DNA from: Rattus norvegicus
Lineage: Eukaryota > Chordata > Mammalia > Rodentia > Muridae
Direction of reading: 5' to 3'
Assembly (NCBI RefSeq): GCF_036323735.1
Contig: NW_026947410.1
Location: 1 to 64,000 of the forward strand
Length of the DNA: 64,000 bases
Shown: in pieces, positions 12,825-26,100 of the stretch
Layout of the letters: every line of letters starts with the position of its first letter
How positions within the stretch are numbered: the stretch's first letter is position 1
Made by a program: the position numbers and the translations under genes
The notes under the pieces: model-generated
Database searches by the model: none
The model's input: only the letters and a program-made list of their open reading frames with translations
Told to the model about the DNA's origin: nothing

Positions 12825-14789
12825 CATCTTTAACAAGCTCTTGTCTGATTATATTCCAAATCTTATGAAGTTAGCTCCCTAAAGTACCTAGAAGAAATTC
12901 AGTATCAAAAATATATTTTGCACACCTAAATCCCTACTCCCTGTTGCTGATTGATCTGCACACGTAGCAAGCTCTCTGAAGGAACTGAAAGCCACAAATT
13001 TTTGCTTTCATTACAGGAATAAAGAAAAGGCCTGTTCACTGCACAATCTCATGATATCACGGAACAATTCTTCCAACACTACAAAGTGAAATCTTATATT
13101 GACTCCTGTACCTGAAGCCACAGTTTCTTTCCTTCTATTTAGTTGTGCTCATTGTCACCACCATTTCATTATAACCAGGTTTAACCCAAAGGTATTCTCT
13201 GCCCCAAGAATTCATTTCTACTATATTGACATATTCAGTCATGTTCAGTTAAATTTAAGCACTGACCACACCAAAGTGAGGATTTATATAATATCCAACA
13301 GAAACATAGGAAGAAATGCTACAAAAAAATTTATACTGAATAAATAATCAAAATGTGTTTTATTTGTTGTAACACAACATCTATCCATTTTCATTGTATT
13401 GATTGGTTCTGGGTATATTCACAAGCCAAGAAAATTGTATTTAAGCCCGGAAAAAACTTTTGAGATTTAGTTCTCTTTTTTATATAGACTATGAAGACTA
13501 AACTTAGATATCAATGCTTAATAGAAAGCAATTTTACATGTTGTGTCATTTCACTGTTTCTCAGATTTTTTTGTATAATTGAAAGTGTATAGCTAAATCT
13601 TGTAATTTAATATTTTTCCCACTTCATTTCAATTTCTACTTTAACTCTGAGTAATAAGTCCAAATGGGATCTGATTACATATATTGGCCCCGTACGATTT
13701 TTTTAAAAATTATAAGGTAAAGTTTTATATGCTAGAAAGTACACTTTTGAGAGTACATTACACTGGAAATTTAGTTCATCCTTTTTCATTAGTTTTGTCT
13801 GAAAGACTATTATTTACAAATTTGTTTTAAATTTTTAGAAGTATTGTGTGTGTTTGTTTGTTTGTCTGTGAGTATGCCTGTTTGAGTATACATACATACA
13901 TACATGTATATCTTTGACAATTCAAATATAATAAGACCAGAGAAAGTAGCTTGAGTGTTATTGATAATTTATGGACACTGAATTTTTGTATATGCTGTAT
14001 ATGTAACCTTGAAAATATGTACTGTATATTTTTTCAAAAGCATTGTTTAAATATGTATACTACATGAAGCACACTAATTGCAGTTTTAGCCTTTTCCACA
14101 CTAATTTTATCTCTTTAGATGTCTAGAAAGAAATACACGGAAGCATGAATCATCTCTTAACTCCAAATGTAGGTAGACTCTATGATATATTTTGCTTTTT
14201 TACATGATTGCTCACCTTTAGTTCATAAATTATATATTTAATTTGCTCTATTTATGTTACAAAGGTGTGGCACATTGCTTTTGTAATGTGTGGCACATTG
14301 TATATATGTATTCATTGATAACTTCCTTCTTTCAACAAACATTAAGAATAAATGATTTATAAACATTATTACAAAATCTAAGATCATTCAGTTTCTTCCA
14401 TATTCAAATACCAAAATGCATAAATATAGAATTTCCTGATTTTGACTATTAACAGAAATATTTGATGTACCATTCCTATAAACAAATTTTGATATATCCA
14501 TTAAAATTTCTTCAATGAGTAGTTTAAATATTAATGAAGGTAAGTATAGACATATTGTTAGTATATTTGAATCACAAATGATGTCAGTATTTTACATAGC
14601 CAAATATGCATAAACATGTAATTTTACACCTGAATTCCATAAACGTGCATTTATATATTTCCACTCAAAATCAGCTGGGTCCAACTTACACGCATTCTCA
14701 CAATTATACTCTTACACACACACATATGCATTCATTCTTGTAATTACATATTTAAACAGACATCCTTACTTTCATATGCATAGGGAGCA
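12825..14789. other. AT-rich arm sequence, no gene
   Basis: Shared with the right arm (about 48670-50635). A (TTTG)/(CATA) cluster lies at 13853-13906. A 61-codon frame in the right arm (50208-50393) has an interrupting stop here on the minus strand, so it is not called. No promoter or RNA gene is recognised. Confidence 0.6.
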
Positions 14790-16142
14790 AGAGACCAAGC
14801 ACCAGTGCAGAATGATGAGGTCCAATCTTTATAACATAAAGAAAAAAATCACTTCGACCCTTTTAATGCTAAGTGAATTAAACCCAAGTGTGTAAGAGAA
14901 AAGCCTTGTTCCTTTTGATAAGAGTAAGCCTGCATTGCTATTAAGAAATGACCTGTTCTGTCCCATGGTAAGGAGAAACCTGCCTGCACCTTCTGTTCTT
15001 TCCAGCTTCTTCTCTTTTCCTCTTCTCCTCTGCATTCTGCAGATTGCCCTCTTATGTTACTTATAGTATCTACATTATTCCTCTCTACATTTCTTCTCAG
15101 CCCAGATATTTTTGGCTCAGTTCTACTAAGCTCAGTTCTCCTTAACTCAAAGCTGACTTTTCAGCTCTGTCCATCTCCAGGTCAGTCAACCTGTCTCTGT
15201 CCTTCCAGTTCAGTCCTTCTCTCTCAGTCCTTCTGTGTGACTTCTCTTTCTCCTCAGAACTTAAACATCTTTAAGAATATATGATCCCATATTACAATGT
15301 TCATCACAAGTTCATATGAAAGATCAAGCATAAATTGAAACATAATTTACAACCGAGAATTGTTACATCAATATCCATCAAGAGTAATTATCTGGCGAAA
15401 CATTCATCACCTGTGTCAGCTCCACAGGCTCACTGAAGATCCAAAACCATAGTTGTTAGTGATGTTATATATATATAAACCCAGTTAATATCTTATATTA
15501 ACTGTCCTTGCACCTGCAACAAATCGTTTGTTTTCTTTTTATGACTCTTGATAACTGTATTGCAACATCATGGAATGTGTTCTTAGTAGGAGAAAGTCTG
15601 TTTACTATCTCAGAAAAATTAACTGTTGACACCAGGGACACCGGCAGAATTGTCACTGCAATTTTGACTATTAGAAAGGGACTTATACAGGTTCGGGGTT
15701 TAGCTCAGTGGTAGAGCACTTGCCTAGCGAGCGAAAGGCCCTGGGTTCAGTCCCAGCTCTGAAAAAAAGAAAAAGAAAAAAAAATATAGAGACTTATAGC
15801 AGTCCTACTATAATAGAGATTAATAACCATTGATATAATTTTAGGAATTATTGTAGAATCATTATTAAGACTAAAGAATTCATCTATTTGCCTGTATAAT
15901 ATCACTACGGGACAGTAAAACTTCGTATGACTGCAGAGATCTGCTCCAAAGGGGTGTGCTATTACTCAATGATTGTTATATATGTCTAATAATAACAACA
16001 GGAATAGCATTTAATAGCGTAAACTTTCCCAAAATGAATCCCTTACAACTTTGCTTAATAAGGGAGAACCAGTTGTAGATTATAAAATAATCCGAAGCTG
16101 TGTATCTCAGGATGATCACCTGCTAGTTATTAGCCTGTCCTG
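14790..16142 (+). other. Unassigned 1.35 kb interspersed-repeat-like block
   Basis: A block conserved in mirror image at 47409-48660. It has a pyrimidine-rich stretch (14995-15245) with reiterated 'ctcagttct'-type words. Its composition differs from its AT-rich neighbours and it directly adjoins the 5' end of a truncated L1. It might be an old LTR element remnant, but I see no terminal repeats, primer-binding site or coding domains. A 76-codon frame (15054-15284) has a counterpart on the right but is mostly low-complexity Ser/Leu. It contains the later ID insertion. Confidence 0.4.
15691..15784 (+). mobile_element. ID SINE, left arm only
   Basis: BC1-derived ID element. The internal pol III A-box region 'tagctcagtggtagagc', the 'cctgggttcagtcccagctc' B-box region and an A-rich tail are all visible. 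Flanks 'gggacttata' (15678-15687) and 'gagacttata' (15789-15798) are a near-perfect target site duplication. The right arm has an uninterrupted site at the mirror position (about 47763), so the ID inserted after the duplication. It has a few mismatches from the ID consensus. Confidence 0.95.
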
Positions 16143-19100
16143 TTATGGATCCTGACACTTTCTTCTCAGTCTTACATGGTACCTTCTCAAAAACTGACAA
16201 TCTGATCCATCATAAAACAGGCCTCAAGAGATACAAGATGTTTGAATTAATCCCATGCATCCTATGAGATCACTACAGACTAAGAATGGTATTCAATAAC
16301 AACAAAAACAACCATAGTCCCACATATACATGGTAGCTGAAGAATGATTTACTCGATGAGAACTTGTTCAAGGAAGAAATAAAGAAAAAAAATTAAAGAC
16401 ATTTCAGATTTTAATGAAAATGAAGGCATAACTTGGGAACACAAAAAAGCAATGGAAGAGGAAAACTCATAGCTCTGAGAGCCTCCACAAACAAACAGAA
16501 GCTATGATACACTAGCAGTTTGATAGAACACCTGAAATCTCAGAACCAATAAAAATCCAAAGACTAGACAGCAGGAAATAATCAAACTCAGGACTGAAAT
16601 CAACCAAGTAGAAATGAAAGGAATTATATAAAGAATCAACAAAACCAGGAGCTGGCTCTTCGAAAAATCCAGAAATAGGTAAATCCCTTATATTCAAATT
16701 AAAAATAACAAAATCAGAAATGAAATAGAGATATAACCAAAGAAAGTGAGGAAACTCAAAAAATTATCAGATCCTTCTATAAAAGCCTATACTTAACAAG
16801 TGGGAATGTAAGGATTCAATGGATAAATTTCTAGAGAGATATAAGGTACCAAAGTTGAATCAGAATCAGATAAACCACCTAAATTCTCCCATAACTTGTA
16901 AAGTAGTAGAAGCAGTCATTAAATGTCTCCCAACCAAAAGATCCCAGGACCAGAAAGGATTAGTACAGAATTCTCTCAGACCTTCATAGAATACCTAATA
17001 CCAATATTCTCCAAACTATTCCACAAACTTGAAATAGAAGGAACACTACGCAATTCCTTCTCTGATGCCACAATTATGCTTACAACTAAAGCAAACAAAG
17101 ACCCAAAAAAGAAAGAGAATTTCAGACCAATTTATTCATGAATATCCCTGCAAAAATTCTCAGTAAATTTCTTGCAAGTCAAATCCAAGAACACATGAAA
17201 ACAATGATCCATCATGATCAAGTAGGCTTCATCCCAGAGATACAGGGATGGTTCAATATACAGAACCTGATCACTAATCAAACTAATCCCACTATAAAAA
17301 CAAATTCAAAGAAAACAAAACAAGCAATCATTTCATTAGATGCTGAGAAAGCATTTTACAGAACGTAGCCCTTCATGTTACAAGTCTTGGAAAGATCAGA
17401 AATTCAAGGACCATACTGAACTCAATAAAAGCAATATACAGCAAACCAGAGGCCAATATCAAACTAAATGGAGAAAAACTTAATGCAATCCCACTACAAT
17501 CAGGAACTAGACAATGATAACCACTCTCTCCCTACCTTTTCAATATAGTATTCAAAGCCCTAGCCAGAGTAAACAGAAAACAAATGGATGTAAAGGGATA
17601 CATATTGCAAAGGAAATTTTCAAAATGTCACTATGTGCAGATGTTGTGACCCGACAATTTCCACCAGTGAATTTCTAAGCAGATAAACAGCTATAGCAGA
17701 GTGGAAGAGTTTAAAATTGATTCAAACAAATCAGTATCCTGCCTCTGCTCAAAAGAGAAATAGGCTGAGAAAGAAATTACAGAAATGACACCCTTGACAA
17801 TAGTGAAAAAGCTTATAAAATACCTCTGTGTGACTCTAACCAAGCAAATGAAAGATATACATGACAAGAACACAACTGTCTGAAAAAAATAAATTGAAGA
17901 AGATCTCAGAAATTAGAAAGATCTCCCATGTTCATGTATTGGCAGGTTTAATATTGTAAAAATGGCCATCTTGCCAAAAGCAACCTACAGATTCAATGCA
18001 ATCTCCATCAACATTACAACTGATTTCTTCACAGACATAAAAATGGCAGTTTGCAAATTTATATGGAATAAAAAAAAATCCCAGGATAGAGAAAACTATT
18101 CTTAAAAATAAAATCATTTGGGGAAATCGCTATCCCTGAGCTCAAGTTGTATTACAGAGCAATGGTGAGTAAAAACTGTATTGTATTGGTATTGAGACAG
18201 TCAGGTATAACAATGGAATAGAATGTAAGACCCAGAAATGAACCCACACAGCTATGGCCACTTGATAATTAACAAAGGATCTAAAACCATACAGTGGAAA
18301 AAAAAAGATAGCATTTTTTTAAAAATTGTGCTGTTTCAACTGAAGGGCAGAAGGTAGAAGAATGCAAATCAATCCATTCTTATCTCCTTGTACAAAGCTC
18401 AAGTAAAACTGGGTTAAAGAACTCCAAATAAAACCAGATACACTGAAACTAATTGATGAAAAGCAGGGGAAAGCCTCAAACAGATTGGTACTGGGGAAAA
18501 TTTCCTCAATAGAACACCAAAGGCTTTTGTTCTAAGATCAAAAATTGAAAAATGAAACTTCATAAAATTTCAAAGTTTCTCTAAGACAAAGAACACTGTT
18601 ATTACTTCCATACAGCAACTAACAGATTGGGAAAAGATCTTTACCAATCCTATATCCGATGGAGTGCTAATATCCAATATATACAAAAAAACTCAATAAG
18701 CTATCCTCCGGAGAATCAAATAACCCTATTTAATACTGGGCTACAGTTCTAAACAAAAATTCTCAACTGATGAATATTGAATGGATGAGAAGCACCTAAA
18801 AATGTTCAACATCCTTACTCATTGGGGAAATGCAAATCAAAACAATCCTGAAATTCTACCTCATACCAGTCAGAATGGCTAAGTCAAAAAAGTCAGGTGA
18901 CAACAGTCTCTGTCAAGGATGTGGAGAGAAAGGAACACTCTTTCACTGTGGAAATTACAAGCTCTTAAAATCACCCTGGAATCCAGGCTGGAGCTTCTTC
19001 AGAAAATTGAACATAGTATTTACTACCTGAGGATCCAGCTGTACCATTGGATGGCATATACCCAAAACTTGCTCCAACCTACAACAAGGACACATGCTCC

Positions 19101-19346
19101 ACTATGTTCAGAGCAGCCTTATTTATAACAGACAGAAGCTGGAAAGAACCCAGATGTCCCTCAAAAGAGGAACAGATTGATATAATGTGGTACATTTACA
19201 CAATGGTGTGGTATGCAGCTATTAAAAAGAATGACTTCATGAAATTCATAGGGAAATGGATGAAACTAGAAAATATAATCCTGAGTGACATAACAAAAAC
19301 ACAAATAAATGCACATAGCATGCCCTCACTAGTAAGTGAATATTAG
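16143..19346 (+). pseudogene. Broken L1 ORF2
   Basis: Remains of the ORF2 polyprotein. An RT-domain piece spans 16923-17141 (KIPGPERISTEFSQTF, LIPIFSKLFHKLE), continuing at 17138-17368 in another frame (HHDQVGFIPEIQGWFNIQ, ISLDAEKAF). The catalytic FADD-type motif region at about 17623-17645 reads LCADVV, so the second Asp is lost. The C-terminal part spans 18830-19030 and 19047-19346 with a frameshift between. There is no endonuclease domain because of 5' truncation. It cannot be functional. Confidence 0.9.
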
Positions 19347-20393
19347 CCCAAGAGCTCATAATATCCACCATAAACTCATATGCACTCTGAAGCTTAACAA
19401 GAAAGGACAAAGGGGGATTGCTTCATTAACAATTAGAAGGGGGAAGAAAATTTTCATGGGAGTCAGATGGAGGAATCACCCTGTGTGGGAGAGGGGAGTG
19501 AAATAGAAAAATAGGAGAGCAATAAGATGTTGGAAGAAACAGGGAAAAAAACAGAGGACCAGGAAAATTAGTATATAGAGAAGGGACAGTTGAGGATGGG
19601 GGTAACCTCTAGGATATCCCAGATACTAGGAATGCGACAGGTTCCCTGGACCCAATACTGATGACATTGGCCAACATCAACAATAACACTGAAATTAACC
19701 TGAAGACACCACCTCCAGTAGATAGACATGGCCCCCAGTGTAAGGATGGGACCACTCACCCATCTCAAATATATTCAGAGTTATCCTGTCTAATGGAAAT
19801 GCAGAGGGGAAAGTGGGGCAGAGGCTGAAAGAAAGGCCATCCAGAGATCTGCAGACACCAACCTGGACACTGTTGCTGCTGCTGATATGTGCTTGCAAAC
19901 AGGAGTCTGGTGTGGCTGTCCTCTGAGAGGCTTTGCCAACACCTGACTGAGACAGATGCAGATATTCACAGCTAACCATTGAACTGAACCTAGAGATCCC
20001 AATGGAAGATGTAGGGGAAGGGCTGAAGGTGCTGAAGGGGATCGTTATTAGAGATAGAACAACGATATCAATTAACCAGACCCCTCAGAGAACCCATGGA
20101 CCTAACCACCAACCATTGAATATACATGTTCTGGTACCCTACATATGTAGCAGAGAATTGCCTCATCTCACATCAGTGGAAGGGGAAGCAGTTGGTATTT
20201 GGTAGCTTGATGTCCCAGAGAAGAGCGAATCTAGAGGGGTGAGGTAAGAACGACTGGGGGTGTTGGGGACGCACGCTCTTAGAGACAAAGAGGAAGAGTA
20301 TGTGGTGGTGGGGATTATAGAGGCGGACCGGAAAGGGGGCAATATTTGAAATGCAAAGAAATACAATTGTTAATAATAGTAATAATAAAGGCA
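16143..20393 (+). mobile_element. LINE-1, 5'-truncated (left-arm copy)
   Basis: Plus-strand L1 starting inside ORF2 at a residue context like 'PDTFFSVLHGTFSKTD' (end of the endonuclease region). It continues through RT and the C-terminal domain, then a 3' UTR from about 19347 that ends in an AT-rich tail (aataat) at about 20393. The mirror copy is at 43398-47408. Its ORF2 is broken by many stops and frameshifts. It predates the inverted duplication. Confidence 0.92.
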
Positions 20394-21012
20394 ACTGCAT
20401 ACGATATCAAGACATATTTAGAATTTCAATATATGTGATTAGAGAAAATACTTTCCATTGTGTAGCATACTCAGTATTTCAAAAATATCATCACGGAAAG
20501 AATATTAAGAGCTTTGGGACAAGAAAAAATAGTGATACATCAAGGCAGAAGCATCACAGTAATATCTGGAACTCAAATGGAATTCTAATATCAATCCCAT
20601 GCATTCAATGCTCTATACAAATCCTATCACATGTTCGTTCCCTAAAAAAATCCACCAGTGATTTTCTAGTCCCTGCAGTCTCTGAGGATCAAGGGTCTGG
20701 ATCAACCTTTCCCATTCGGTTATGAGGCTCCAAGACACATCACTGCACCACAGATGGCCTCTGGTTAGAGGGATCTACCGTGTTGTAAGTGTCGCTTGAC
20801 CGCACAGTGTCCTAAGCACCCCTTGCCCTTTCCATTCATGTTGCTCCTTCCCGAATCCCTTGTCTTGGCCCCTGACAGTGGGCACAATAGCAGATAGCAC
20901 TCTGGACACAAAGGAAGAGATTCGACAGGGTTCCTCCTCATTCAGAAAGCTTGGATGATCGCCCCGCTACTACAAGCAGAAATGACAAGTGAAGCAGCTC
21001 CTGACTGCCTGG

Positions 21013-21079
21013 TGCAGACCTCGCGACTGCCCCTTGCAGACCTCGCTACTGCCCCATGCAGACCTCGCTACTTCCCTGT
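21013..21079 (+). repeat. 22-bp minisatellite, 3 copies
   Basis: Three adjacent 22-bp units beginning 'gcagacctcg' and containing 'ctactgcccc' or close variants, followed by a decayed partial unit. The mirror locus in the right arm (42241-42482) has about 11 units, so copy number differs strongly between arms. Confidence 0.93.
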
Positions 21080-21387
21080 GCAAACTCGAGGACAGCTCCT
21101 CTAGAGCTTTGGCTATTTCAGGAGATCAATGGTCACTCGAGATTTCCCTGCTTTGCCTTCCGGACTTGTCCACAGTTCTCGGAAGATAGAGAGACATACT
21201 CAAAGGATACAGCTCAACTGATGCTTACCATGACTCACCACTGGCAAGTACATTCACTTCCCCTTCACATGGTAGTAGCCCATTCGACATTTCTTGTTCA
21301 ATTTCCTTAAAGACTAAACGACCAGATGTGAGGAGAGAGACCAGCGACCCTCATCCCGGACTTCACCCTCTGACCATGCACCAACGA

Positions 21388-21640
21388 TTTCTCAGCCTCC
21401 ACGGCCTGGACCCTTCAGTGTCCCCCAAGATGACAACAACACCTGAGTGCAACAGTGGAATCAGTTGAAGGATTCCCAGCCTCCACAGCCTGGAAGCCCA
21501 TTCAGTGTCCCACAAGATGATTATAACACCGGACTCCAATGGGGGAAGCATTTTAAGGGTTCCCAGCCTCCACAGCCTGGAAGATCTTCGGTGTCCCACA
21601 AGTGGATTATAACTTCCTACCACAGTGGGGGAAGCAATTG
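21388..21640 (+). repeat. 80-87 bp tandem repeat, 3 copies
   Basis: Units at about 21388-21467, 21468-21554 and 21555-21640. Each carries 'cagcctccacagcctgga', then 'gtgtcccacaag' or a variant, then 'gggggaagca' or a variant. In one frame the units encode SQPPQPG-type segments, consistent with an in-frame protein repeat of about 29 residues. The right arm keeps only two units (about 41767-41945). Confidence 0.85.
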
Positions 21641-22102
21641 AACACCAGAGACCCGAGCGACTTTGCACCTCCCGGACTACTTAGAAGGGCTCGGGACAAG
21701 TTCAGATGCCCAAAACCCTATGAAGATCAGAGATTCAAAAAACCTGATGCTCATGTTACAGAAAACCTGCAGAAACTCAAAGATCATATAAAGGCTTCAG
21801 TCAATAAGAGGGACCTAGACTCCAGAAGGGAACTGACAGAGAAGAAGAAATGGACAGTTCCACTTACTCTGAGGGTTCCTGAGGGCATGAGTAATACACT
21901 GACCAAGGATAGCAGATCACTGAGTAACCCACTGACTAGGAATATCAGAAGATCTGCTTTACATCCTGCTACCCGAAAAAGAGTGGCCTCATCTAAGTTC
22001 CCATTCTTGGTTCTTGGGAAGATGAAAAAAAAAAGTAAAGAAAAGAAAAGCGGGTTATGTCTACTGGGATTGAGGAACATGTGGACTAGGACGAGTTGGT
22101 AG
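21602..22102 (+). other. Open frame of 166 codons, unrecognised
   Basis: This frame starts in the last 87-bp repeat unit and reads a basic, Lys/Arg-rich peptide. It has internal near-repeats (LTKDSRSLSN / LTRNIRRS) and ends near an A-rich run. The homologous frame in the right arm is fragmented (41329-41517 keeps LTKDSRSLSNTLTRDTRRSA). A second short frame downstream (22096-22473) also has a right-arm relative (41016-41324), suggesting both derive from one older coding stretch. I cannot assign a family. With one arm broken, present-day coding is doubtful. Confidence 0.3.
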
Positions 22103-23154
22103 CCAGAGTGCCTGTAACATATACAAAACACAGTACTAGAGAGAATAGTGAAAGACTCAAAGAATATCACACTGGGCCTGGGCCACTTTTTGCTGACTCT
22201 TATACTGACAAATTGGGACAGGTAATTTCCCCACACATTCCAGGTTCCCAACATCCTTCCCTATCTAGACATGGAGAACTTGGATCTCCCATTTTTCCCC
22301 AAGATGTTCCTACCCACCCAGGACTTTCTGGAAATAAGCAAATGGTTCCAATGTTCTATAGGGTTATTCCACATTTGCCCAGGTGTCCAAAATTCCTCCC
22401 ACAGATCCTGAAAGGAAAAACATACATTCTCCTCTTCCAGAGGGAGTATCTTTTTTTCTTCCATCTTTATTAAATTGAGTATTTCTTATTTCCATTTCAA
22501 ATGTTATTCCCCTTCCAAGTTTCCCTGTTAACATTTTCCTAGCCCCTCCCTCTCCACTTCTATAGGGGTTTTCCTCTCCCGATCCACCCACACATTACTG
22601 CCCTTCTCCCAAAAATGCCATTCACTGGGGGTTCAGTCTTGGGAGAACCAAAGACTTCCCCTTCCACTGGTGCCCCTAATAGGCATTCATTGATACCTGT
22701 GAATTTGGAGTTCAGGTCAGTTCATGTATAGGCTTGGGTAGTGGCTTAGTCGGTTGAACCTCTGGTTGGTTGGCATTTTTGTTCAGATGGGGTCTCAAGC
22801 CCATTAACTCTTTCAGGCCTTGCTCTGATTCCTTTAGCAGGGGTCGCATTCTCAGTACAGTGGTTTGCTGCTGACATTTGCCTAAGTATTTGCTGTATTC
22901 TGGCTGTGTCTCTCAGGAGAGAGCTACATTGGTTCCTATCAGCCTGCATTTCATTGCTTCATCCTTTTTACCTAGTTTGCTGGCTGTATATATATGGGCC
23001 CCATGTGGGGCAGGCTCTGAGTGGGTGTTCCTTCTGCCTCTGTTCTACAATTTGCTTCCCTATTCCCTGACAAGGGTATTCTTGATCCCCTTGTAAAGAA
23101 GGAGTGAAGCATTCACATTTTGGTTCTGTGCATCTAGGGTAATATGAGCATTTG

Positions 23155-26100
23155 AGCCAATAGCACTTATCAATGAGTGCATACCATGTATGTTATTCTG
23201 TGATTGGATTACCTCACTCAGGATGATATTTCCATTTCCATTCATTTGCCTATGAATTTCATAAAGACATTGTGTTTGACAGCTGAGTAATATTCCATTG
23301 TGTAGATGTACCACATTTTCTGTATCCATTTCTCTGTTGAATGCATCTTGGTTCTTAGCTTCTGGCTATTATAAATAAGGCTGCTATGAAAATAGTGGAG
23401 CATGTGTCTTTGTTATATGAAGGTACATCTTTTGGGTATATGCCCGAGAGAGGTATAGCTGGTATCTTAGGTAGTTCAATGTCCAATTTTCTGAGGAACA
23501 TCCAGACTGATTTCCAGAATGGTTGGACCAGTCTGCAATCCCACCAACAATGGAGGAGTGTTCCTCTTTCTCCACATCCTCGCCAGCATCTTCTGTCACC
23601 TGAGTTTTTGATCGTAGCCATTCTAACTGGTTTGAGGTGAAATCTCAGTGTTGTTTTGATTTGCATTTCCCTTGTGTGTAAAGATGTTGAATATTTCTTT
23701 AGGTGTTTCACTGACATTCGATATTCTTCAGCTGTGAATTCTTTGTTTTGCTCTGAACCCCATTTTTCAATAGGGTTATTTGTCTCCTGCAGTCTAACTT
23801 CTTGTTTTCTTTGCATATTTTGGATATTACCCTTCTATCTGTTGTAGGATTGGTAAAGATCTTTTTTCTATCTGTTGGTTGCCATTTTGTCCTAAGAACA
23901 GTGTCCTCTGCCTTACAGAAGCTTTGCGGTTTTATGAGATGGCATTTGTTGATTCTTGATCTTAGAACATGAGCCTTTGGTGTTTTGTTCAGGAAATTTT
24001 CTAAAGTGCCCATGTGTTCCAGATGCTTCCCCACTTTTTCTTCTGTTAGTTTGAGTTTATCTGGTTTGAAGTGGAGGTCCTTGATCCAGTTGGACTTTAG
24101 CTTTTTACAGGGCAGTAAGAGTGGGCCAATTTGCCTTCTTCTACATACTGACCTCCAGTTGAACCAGCACCACTTGCTGAAAATGCTATCTTTTTTTCCA
24201 TTGGATCGTTTTGGCTCTTTCTCAAAAATTAAGTGACCATGGGAGTATGGTTTAAGTTCTGGGTCTTCAATTCTATTCTACTGGTTGATTTGCCTGGCTC
24301 TGTCTCAATGCCATACAGTTTTTATCACTGTTGCTCTGTAATACTAGAGTTCAGGGATAGTGATTCCCAAGGAAGTCCTTTTACTGTTGATGATAGTTTT
24401 AGCTATTCTGTGTTTTTTGTTATTCCAGATGAAATAATGAATTGTACTGTCTAACTCTACAAAGAATTGGATTGGAATTTTGATGGGGATTGGAATTAAT
24501 TTGTAGGTTGCTTTTGGTATAATGGCCATTTTTACTATATTATTCCTGCCAGTTCATGAGCATGGGAGATCTTTCCATCTTCTGAAATCTCCTTCACTTT
24601 CTGCAGAGACTTGTGGTTCTGCTCATATGCTCATATCTTTTACTTGCTTGGATAAAGTCACCTTGAGATATTTATATTATTTGGGGCTATTGTGAAGGTT
24701 GTCATATGCCTAGTTTCTTGCTCTGCTAGTTTAGCTTTTGTGTAGAGTTACTTTTATACCCAGCCACTTTGCTAAAATTGTTTATCAGGCTCAGGAATTA
24801 TCTTGTGAAACTTTTGAGATCACTAAGTATACTATCATATCATCTACAAACAGTGCTATTTTTACTTCTTCCTTGCCAGTCTATATACCTTTGACCTCCT
24901 TTTGTTGTTTGCTTCCTCTGGCTAAGACATCGTGAACTACATTGTATAAATTGTCAGAGAGTGGACAGCCTTGTCATGTCCCTGATTTTAGTGGGATTGC
25001 TTCATGTTTCTCTCCATTTAATTTAATGTTAGCTACTGGTTTGCTGTATATGATTAGGAACGGTCCTTATGTTCCTATAATTTCCAGGACTTTTATCATG
25101 AAGTAGTTTTAAATTTTTTCAAATGTTTTCTCAGCATGTAATGAAAGGATCATTGGGTTTTTATCTTTGAGTGTGATTATATAGTGGATTATGTTGATGG
25201 TTTCTATATACAAAACCATCCCTGCATTCCTGGGATAAAACCTACATGATCATGATGGATGATTTTTTGATGTGTTCTTGGACTCAGTTTGCAAGACTTT
25301 ATCGAGTATTTTTGCACCAATATTCATAACGGAAATTGCTCTGAAGTTTTCTTTTTTGTTGGGTCTTTGTGTGGTTTATGTATAAGAGTAATTGTGGCTT
25401 CATAAAAGGAATTCGGTAGTGCTCCACCTGTTTCAAATTTGTTGTATAGTTTGGACAGTATTGGTATGAAATGTTCTATGAATATTGGATAGATTTCTGA
25501 ACTAAACCCATCTGATCTTGGACTCCTTTTATGTTGGGAGGCTTTTAATGATTGCTTGTATTTCTTAACAGTTATTGGTTGTTTAAACGGTTTTTCTGTT
25601 CCTGATTTAGCTTTGGTACCTGGCATTTGTCGAGAAAATTGTCCTTTTTCTCCATATTTTCAAGTTTTCTTGAATATGGGCATTTGTAGGACAATCTGAT
25701 AACTTTTTTTTAAAATTATTTTTTCAGAGCTGGGGACCGAACCCAGGTCCTTGCGCTTGCTAGACAAGTGCTCTACCATTGAGCTAAATTCTCAACCCCC
25801 GATAAATTTTATAATTTGCTCTGATTCTGCTGTTATTTCTCCCTTTCCATTTATGATTTTGTTATTTTGGAAACACTCTGTGTGCCCTCTGGTTAGTCTG
25901 GCTATGGGTTAATGTATCCTGTTGATTTTCTCAAAGAACCAGCATTTGGTTCTCTTCATTCTTTGTATAGTCCCCTTTTTTTCTACTTGGTTGATTTCAG
26001 CTCTGAGTTTGATTATTTCCTGCCTTCTACTATACCTGTGAATATTTGCTTCTTTTTGTTCTAGAGTTTTAGGTGTGCTGTCAAGCTGCTGCTGTATGCT

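Larger units (their letters stand above)
20394..22448 (+). other. Unrecognised GC-richer block with tandem repeats and coding-like frame
   Basis: About 2.05 kb between two L1s, conserved in mirror image at 40972-43397. In order it has a roughly 340 bp segment with a frame at 20351-20725, a CpG-containing segment (20735-21012), a 22-bp minisatellite (21013-21079), an 80-87 bp tandem repeat (21388-21640) and a coding-like frame (21602-22102). I do not recognise it. It could be an old retroelement leader/gag-like region or a retrotransposed gene piece. CpG and GC content are clearly above those of the surrounding DNA. Confidence 0.55.
9879..22748 (+). repeat. Left arm of large inverted duplication
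   Basis: This segment is the mirror image of 40694-53818. The end pair is 'gattttcttttaggcttg' at about 9880 against the reverse complement of 'aagtctaaaagaaaatc' at about 53798. Between the ends, the order of B1, truncated L1, minisatellite block and L1 3' end is preserved. The inner end, 'cagttcatgtataggcttgg' at about 22719, matches the reverse complement of 40694-40715. Arms differ by many substitutions and by lineage-specific insertions, so this is an old duplication and not an assembly echo. Confidence 0.93.

Noticed and set aside
15691..15784. tRNA-like A and B boxes (also at 25.7, 57.2 and 60.8 kb)
   Set aside because: They belong to ID SINEs derived from BC1/tRNA-Ala and not to functional tRNA genes; no cloverleaf 3' end.
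21784..22254. 156-codon minus-strand frame opposite the 166-codon frame
   Set aside because: Shadow of the plus-strand frame; hydrophobic composition follows from the complementary Lys/Arg codons.
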